Of a DNA stretch of 64,000 nucleotides, positions 60,346-64,000 are shown in pieces (the stretch's first letter is position 1; each line of letters opens with the position of its first letter). The notes under the pieces are model-generated. The model was not told the origin of the DNA and searched no databases. It saw only the letters and a list, made by a program, of their open reading frames with translations. The stretch is from an uncultured bacterium (lineage in GTDB: Bacteria > Bacteroidota > Ignavibacteria > Kapaibacteriales > UBA4661), in the NCBI GenBank assembly GCA_937899715.1, contig CALCNX010000088.1, positions 30,355 to 94,354 on the forward strand, read 5' to 3'. Made by a program: the position numbers and the translations under genes.

Positions 60346-61059
60346 ATGAAGATTCTTATTATTATTCCCACATACAACGAAAGCGATAACATCCGCGCCA
60401 TTGCGGGTGAAATTTTCGACGTGCACGATGGACTGGATATTTTGGTGGTGGACGACAATTCACCCGACGGCACGGGCGGCATCGTGCGCGATATGCAACT
60501 GGAAGACACCCGGGTACATCTGCTGGAGCGTTCCGGCAAGTTGGGACTAGGTACGGCGTACTGTGCGGGCTTCATCTGGGCAATGGAGCGCGGTTACGAT
60601 GTCGTTTTTGAAATGGATGCCGACTTTTCGCACGACCCAAAAGAGATTCCTAATTTTTTGCGAGCAATAGAGAGCGCCGATGTGGTGATAGGCTCACGAT
60701 ACAGCACGGGCGTGAACGTGGTGAACTGGCCCATGCAGCGCTTACTGCTCAGTTGGTTTGCCAATCTTTATACACGCCTCATTACGCGAATGCCCATTTA
60801 CGATGCGACGGGCGGCTTCAAGTGCTTCCGCACCGATATTTTGCGCGGTGTGGATTTGACCAAAATTCGCTCCAACGGGTATGCGTTTCAAATTGAAATG
60901 AACTACAAGCTCTGGAAGCGTGGCGCACGGATGCTGGAAATTCCGATTATTTTTGTGGACAGGCGAAGCGGGGTCTCGAAGATGAGCAAGAATATTATTT
61001 GGGAAGCTGCGTGGTTGGTGTGGAAACTGCGCTTGCTCGCGCTCTTTGGTAGAGGTTAA
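60346..61059 (+). CDS. Polyprenol-phosphate mannosyl/glucosyl transferase (GT2)
   Basis: A 237-residue GT-A glycosyltransferase of the dolichol-phosphate-mannose synthase class, which loads a hexose on a polyprenyl phosphate for later transfer outside the cytosol. Motifs are IIIPTYNESDNI, VVDDNSPDGT, MDADFSHDP (the metal-binding DxD region), GSRYSTGVNVVNWP and RRSGVSKMS. No membrane spans follow, so it is the soluble type. It is coupled to the sugar transferase by proximity. Confidence 0.93.
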   Translation: MKILIIIPTYNESDNIRAIAGEIFDVHDGLDILVVDDNSPDGTGGIVRDMQLEDTRVHLLERSGKLGLGTAYCAGFIWAMERGYDVVFEMDADFSHDPKEIPNFLRAIESADVVIGSRYSTGVNVVNWPMQRLLLSWFANLYTRLITRMPIYDATGGFKCFRTDILRGVDLTKIRSNGYAFQIEMNYKLWKRGARMLEIPIIFVDRRSGVSKMSKNIIWEAAWLVWKLRLLALFGRG

Positions 61060-61070
61060 GGAACATCACA

Positions 61071-61131
61071 AAAAAAACGGGCGGCTGAGAGTTCTATCGC
61101 TCCCAAGCCGCCCGATAAAAAAACGTATTCG
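61071..61131. terminator. Bidirectional terminator between GT2 and secA
   Basis: CGGGCGGCT (61078-61086) pairs with AGCCGCCCG (61116-61124); A-runs precede it and A/T-runs follow, so it can end both the plus-strand glycosyltransferase transcript and the minus-strand secA transcript. Confidence 0.88.
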
Positions 61132-61142
61132 ACCTGCCTTCT

Positions 61143-64000
61143 TTACGCCTGCCGCGAGCAATGCGTAGCGCCGTTTGCGCCGCAGCATTTTTTGAATTTC
61201 TTATTCGCATCAAAAGGGCAAGCGTCATTGCGACCAATTTTCGGTGCGGCGTTCACGATAGTTTTGGGTGCTCCGTTACCGTTTGCTACCTGTGCGGATA
61301 CTGCGTCTGCCACTTCCGATACAGCCTCTGCATTTGTATAAAGATACTGTTCCGCTGACGGACGTGAGAAGCGCATAGCATTGGAATTGGTCGTCGTGAA
61401 GCGCGGCGCAAAGCCGTTTGGTGCGGAAATGCTTGCATTGCCATGCCCGTTGCCGTTATCATGCGGTTGCTGCATTTGGCGCATCTGCTCCGGTGTGAGT
61501 TCGGGGAAATAGCGGAAGGCAAAGTGCGCCGATTCACGGTTCATCTCGCCGACAAGTTCCACGAAAATTTTGTACGCTTCGCCTTTGTACTCCAAAAGCG
61601 GGTCTTTTTGTCCGTAGGCGCGAAGGTGAATGCCCTCTTTGAGTTCATCCATGACGCGCAAGTGTTCACGCCATTTCTCGTCAATGGTTTGTAAAATTGC
61701 AACCCGCTCCAACTCCGCCATAAACTCCTGACCAAAGGTCTTTTCCTTGCGGGAGTAGAACTCTTCTGCCACTTCCATTACACGCTCGGTGCATTCTTCC
61801 TTGCGCATACCCTTGAACTCGCTTGCATCCATGTCAATATCGCACAGCAGCGTCGTGCGGAGCTCTTCGCGGAAGTGCTCAATGTCGGCGGTATCGTGGC
61901 AGGTATCGTATAGGTCGTCAGCAAACTCGCGGACGTAATCCATAATTTCGCCTTTCATGCGGTCGCCCGTGAGCGCATGGCGGCGGCGGCTATAAATTAC
62001 CTCGCGCTGCTGGTTCATCACGTTATCATATTCCAAAAGGCGCTTACGAGTACCGAAGTTATTTTCTTCTACTTTTTTCTGCGCCCGCTCGACCGACTTC
62101 GTTACTTGATTGTGCTCAATCGGCTCGCCCTCCGGCACTTTCAAGAACTGCATCACACCGGCAATACGCTCTCCACCGAAAAGACGCATCAAATCATCTT
62201 CCAAGGACAAATAAAACTTCGATGAACCCGGATCGCCTTGCCGTCCGGCACGACCACGCAGCTGGCGGTCAATGCGCCGTGCGTCGTGGCGCTCGGTGCC
62301 GATAATTGCCAAGCCGCCCGCATCTTTCACCGACGGATGCAGCTTAATGTCCGTACCGCGACCCGCCATGTTCGTCGCAATCGTTACCGCACGTGGCTGC
62401 CCCGCCTCGGCTACAATTTCCGCCTCGCGCTGGTGCTGCTTGGCGTTCAGAACATTGTGTTTCACTTTTTCGCGGGCAAGCATTTTGCTCAGAAGTTCGG
62501 ATACTTCCACACTCGTCGTGCCGACCAGTACGGCACGTCCTTGCTCGGTTTCACGCTTTACTTCTTCCACGACGGCGTTAAATTTCTCGCGTTTGGTGCG
62601 ATAGATAAGGTCGTTCAAATCTTGACGCACGATACCGCGATTCGTCGGAATCACGCACACGTCCAGTTTGTAAATTTCGTAGAACTCGCCTGCTTCAGTT
62701 TCTGCCGTACCGGTCATGCCGGACAGTTTGCGATAGATGCGGAAGTAGTTTTGGAGCGTCACGGTCGCCAGTGTTTGTGTATCGCGCTCCACGTTCACGC
62801 CTTCTTTGGCTTCAATCGCTTGGTGCAAGCCGTCGGAATAGCGTCGTCCCTCCAAAATACGTCCCGTAAATTCATCAACGATTTTGACTTTACCGTCGTC
62901 GAGAACGTATTCCACGTCTTTTTCGTACAACGAGTATGCTCGTAAAAGCTGCGTTACCGTGTGAATACGATCACTGCGCTCTGCATAGATGCGCATTGCA
63001 GAATCCTTACGCAGCTGTTTTTCGGTTGCATCTAGGCTCGTATCACCTTCAATCGCGCTCAACTCTGCGGCAATGTCGGGAATGATGAAAAAGTCTTTAT
63101 CGGTCTGCGAAGCGCTCAGAAACTCACGTCCTTTTTCTGTGAGGTCAATCTGGTGCTGGCGCTCGTCAATGGCATAAAACAGCTCTTCGTCAATCTCACT
63201 CATACGTGTTCCTTGGTCACGGAGGTAGTCCAGTTCGGTCTCGCGCATGAGCTTCATGTTCTCTGGCGTGGCGAAGAGTTTCGTTAAACGCTTGTTTTTC
63301 GGCATACCTCTGTATGCACGGAGCAAGGCAACACCTGCTTCACGGCGGTTTTCTTTATCTTGTTTATTGTCACCGCTTGTTTGCAAAAGTCGCTCGGCAT
63401 CGGCGACAATTTTCGCAACAAGGCGTGTTTGCGCATCCACCAGACGGCGAAGCGGTGCATTCATCTCTTCGTAGCGGTGGTCGCTTTGGTGAACGGGACC
63501 ACTGATGATAAGCGGCGTACGCGCCTCGTCAATCAGCACCGAATCCACCTCATCCACAATGGCGAAATTATGTGGGCGTTGCACCATCTCTTCGGCATCG
63601 CCCACCATGTTGTCGCGCAAATAATCAAAGCCAAATTCATTGTTCGTGCCGTAAGTAATATCGCAGTTATACTCTTTCTTGCGGTCTTCAGGGTCGAGGT
63701 CGGTGGTGATACAGCCTGTGGTGATGCTGAGATAATCGAACACCGGAAGCATCCATTCGCGGTCGCGCTGGGCAAGGTAATCGTTCACCGTTACAAGGTG
63801 AACTCCGCGCTGCGGTAGAGCATTAAGGTACATAGGCGCAACAGCAACAAGCGTTTTACCCTCACCGGTCGCCATTTCCGCGATTTTACCCTCATGGATG
63901 ACAATACCACCCATCATTTGCACATCGTAAGGAATCATTTCCCACGTTGCTTCGCGCCCGACGATTTTGTATTTCAGCCCTGTAAGACGCTTACAAACTT
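61143..64000 (-). CDS. secA: Preprotein translocase ATPase SecA (N-terminal part outside window)
   Basis: The motor that pushes preproteins through SecYEG. About 951 residues are present, entering at KYKIVGREATWEMIPYDVQ, so only the first part is missing. Walker A is MATGEGKT, Walker B is in IVDEVDSVLIDEA, the helicase motif VI region is GRAGRQGDPGSS and the scaffold QTIDEKWREHL. The C-terminal tail carries a SEC-C-like zinc motif, IGRNDACPFDANKKFKKCCG, in which the usual CxC is CPF. A long hydrophilic linker rich in Gln/Asn/Ser precedes it. The window ends inside the gene. Confidence 0.96.
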   Translation of the reverse strand, partial: VCKRLTGLKYKIVGREATWEMIPYDVQMMGGIVIHEGKIAEMATGEGKTLVAVAPMYLNALPQRGVHLVTVNDYLAQRDREWMLPVFDYLSITTGCITTDLDPEDRKKEYNCDITYGTNNEFGFDYLRDNMVGDAEEMVQRPHNFAIVDEVDSVLIDEARTPLIISGPVHQSDHRYEEMNAPLRRLVDAQTRLVAKIVADAERLLQTSGDNKQDKENRREAGVALLRAYRGMPKNKRLTKLFATPENMKLMRETELDYLRDQGTRMSEIDEELFYAIDERQHQIDLTEKGREFLSASQTDKDFFIIPDIAAELSAIEGDTSLDATEKQLRKDSAMRIYAERSDRIHTVTQLLRAYSLYEKDVEYVLDDGKVKIVDEFTGRILEGRRYSDGLHQAIEAKEGVNVERDTQTLATVTLQNYFRIYRKLSGMTGTAETEAGEFYEIYKLDVCVIPTNRGIVRQDLNDLIYRTKREKFNAVVEEVKRETEQGRAVLVGTTSVEVSELLSKMLAREKVKHNVLNAKQHQREAEIVAEAGQPRAVTIATNMAGRGTDIKLHPSVKDAGGLAIIGTERHDARRIDRQLRGRAGRQGDPGSSKFYLSLEDDLMRLFGGERIAGVMQFLKVPEGEPIEHNQVTKSVERAQKKVEENNFGTRKRLLEYDNVMNQQREVIYSRRRHALTGDRMKGEIMDYVREFADDLYDTCHDTADIEHFREELRTTLLCDIDMDASEFKGMRKEECTERVMEVAEEFYSRKEKTFGQEFMAELERVAILQTIDEKWREHLRVMDELKEGIHLRAYGQKDPLLEYKGEAYKIFVELVGEMNRESAHFAFRYFPELTPEQMRQMQQPHDNGNGHGNASISAPNGFAPRFTTTNSNAMRFSRPSAEQYLYTNAEAVSEVADAVSAQVANGNGAPKTIVNAAPKIGRNDACPFDANKKFKKCCGANGATHCSRQA

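Overview
The window reads as a chromosomal segment of a Gram-negative bacterium with an outer membrane, about half G+C, gene-dense and without a prophage, rRNA, tRNA or CRISPR array that I can see. Several traits point to the Bacteroidota/Chlorobiota side of the FCB group, possibly a Kapabacteria- or Ignavibacteria-like lineage (inference). They are a kelch protein ending in what looks like a type IX secretion sorting domain, a large exported VPS10/BNR-repeat protein, a GluP/FucP-type sugar permease, a DhnA-type class I aldolase, many lipoproteins with unassigned beta-rich exported proteins, and promoter-like TAnnTTTG motifs. Both ends cut a gene: the 3' part of pyrG at the left and the C-terminal part of secA (minus strand) at the right.

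Layout. 1-10.2 kb (plus strand): pyrG end, an FKBP lipoprotein, a NuiA-like nuclease inhibitor, a PrsW-type protease, an acyl-CoA synthetase, a sugar permease, a barrel-like lipoprotein, two alpha/beta hydrolases, a 4-TM protein and a YjdI-CDGSH iron-sulfur protein. 10.2-21.0 kb (minus strand) is one long SUF iron-sulfur cluster locus: rrf2 regulator, A-type carrier, DUF4177, a frameshifted second DUF4177, DUF29, sufB, a PD-(D/E)XK-like protein, a small membrane protein, sufC, sufD, an exported protein, sufS, an exported cyanophycinase-like peptidase and truA. 21.1-29.6 kb (minus): two stand-alone cyclic-nucleotide-binding proteins, asd, mtaB, the VPS10-like protein, a LolA-like exported protein and a CpxP/Spy-like protein. 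29.8-34.5 kb (plus): class I aldolase, glycogen synthase, and a CPBP membrane protease between two related small lipoproteins. 34.5-44.5 kb (minus): htpG, the kelch protein, a methyltransferase, an acyl-CoA mutase lacking its B12 domain, two tandem Uma2 nucleases and hrcA. 44.8-48.6 kb (plus): a heme operon with 5-aminolevulinate synthase, a HemC with a HemD-like tail, and HemB. 48.6-64 kb: recO (minus), a DUF6588-like exported protein, ggt, a lipoprotein, grpE-dnaJ, a small helical protein, a site-2 protease, a POT transporter (minus), a polyprenyl sugar transferase with a dolichol-phosphate-mannose-synthase-like GT2, and secA (minus).

Themes. Iron-sulfur and heme metabolism dominate: the SUF locus with its probable cluster-sensing Rrf2 regulator, the CDGSH protein, the radical-SAM enzyme MtaB, and a Shemin-type heme operon, which is unusual for this part of the tree. 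Protein quality control is the second theme: HtpG, HrcA, GrpE, DnaJ, FKBP, CpxP/Spy-like, and three intramembrane proteases of different families.

The most unusual structures are three nested-palindrome elements of about 110-150 bp (1107-1218, 44568-44716, 50851-50972), one of whose inner palindromes recurs inside the mutase coding sequence in frame. Next come the accessory genes embedded in the SUF operon, including a frameshifted duplicate coupled to DUF29, and the lipoprotein-protease-lipoprotein cassette.
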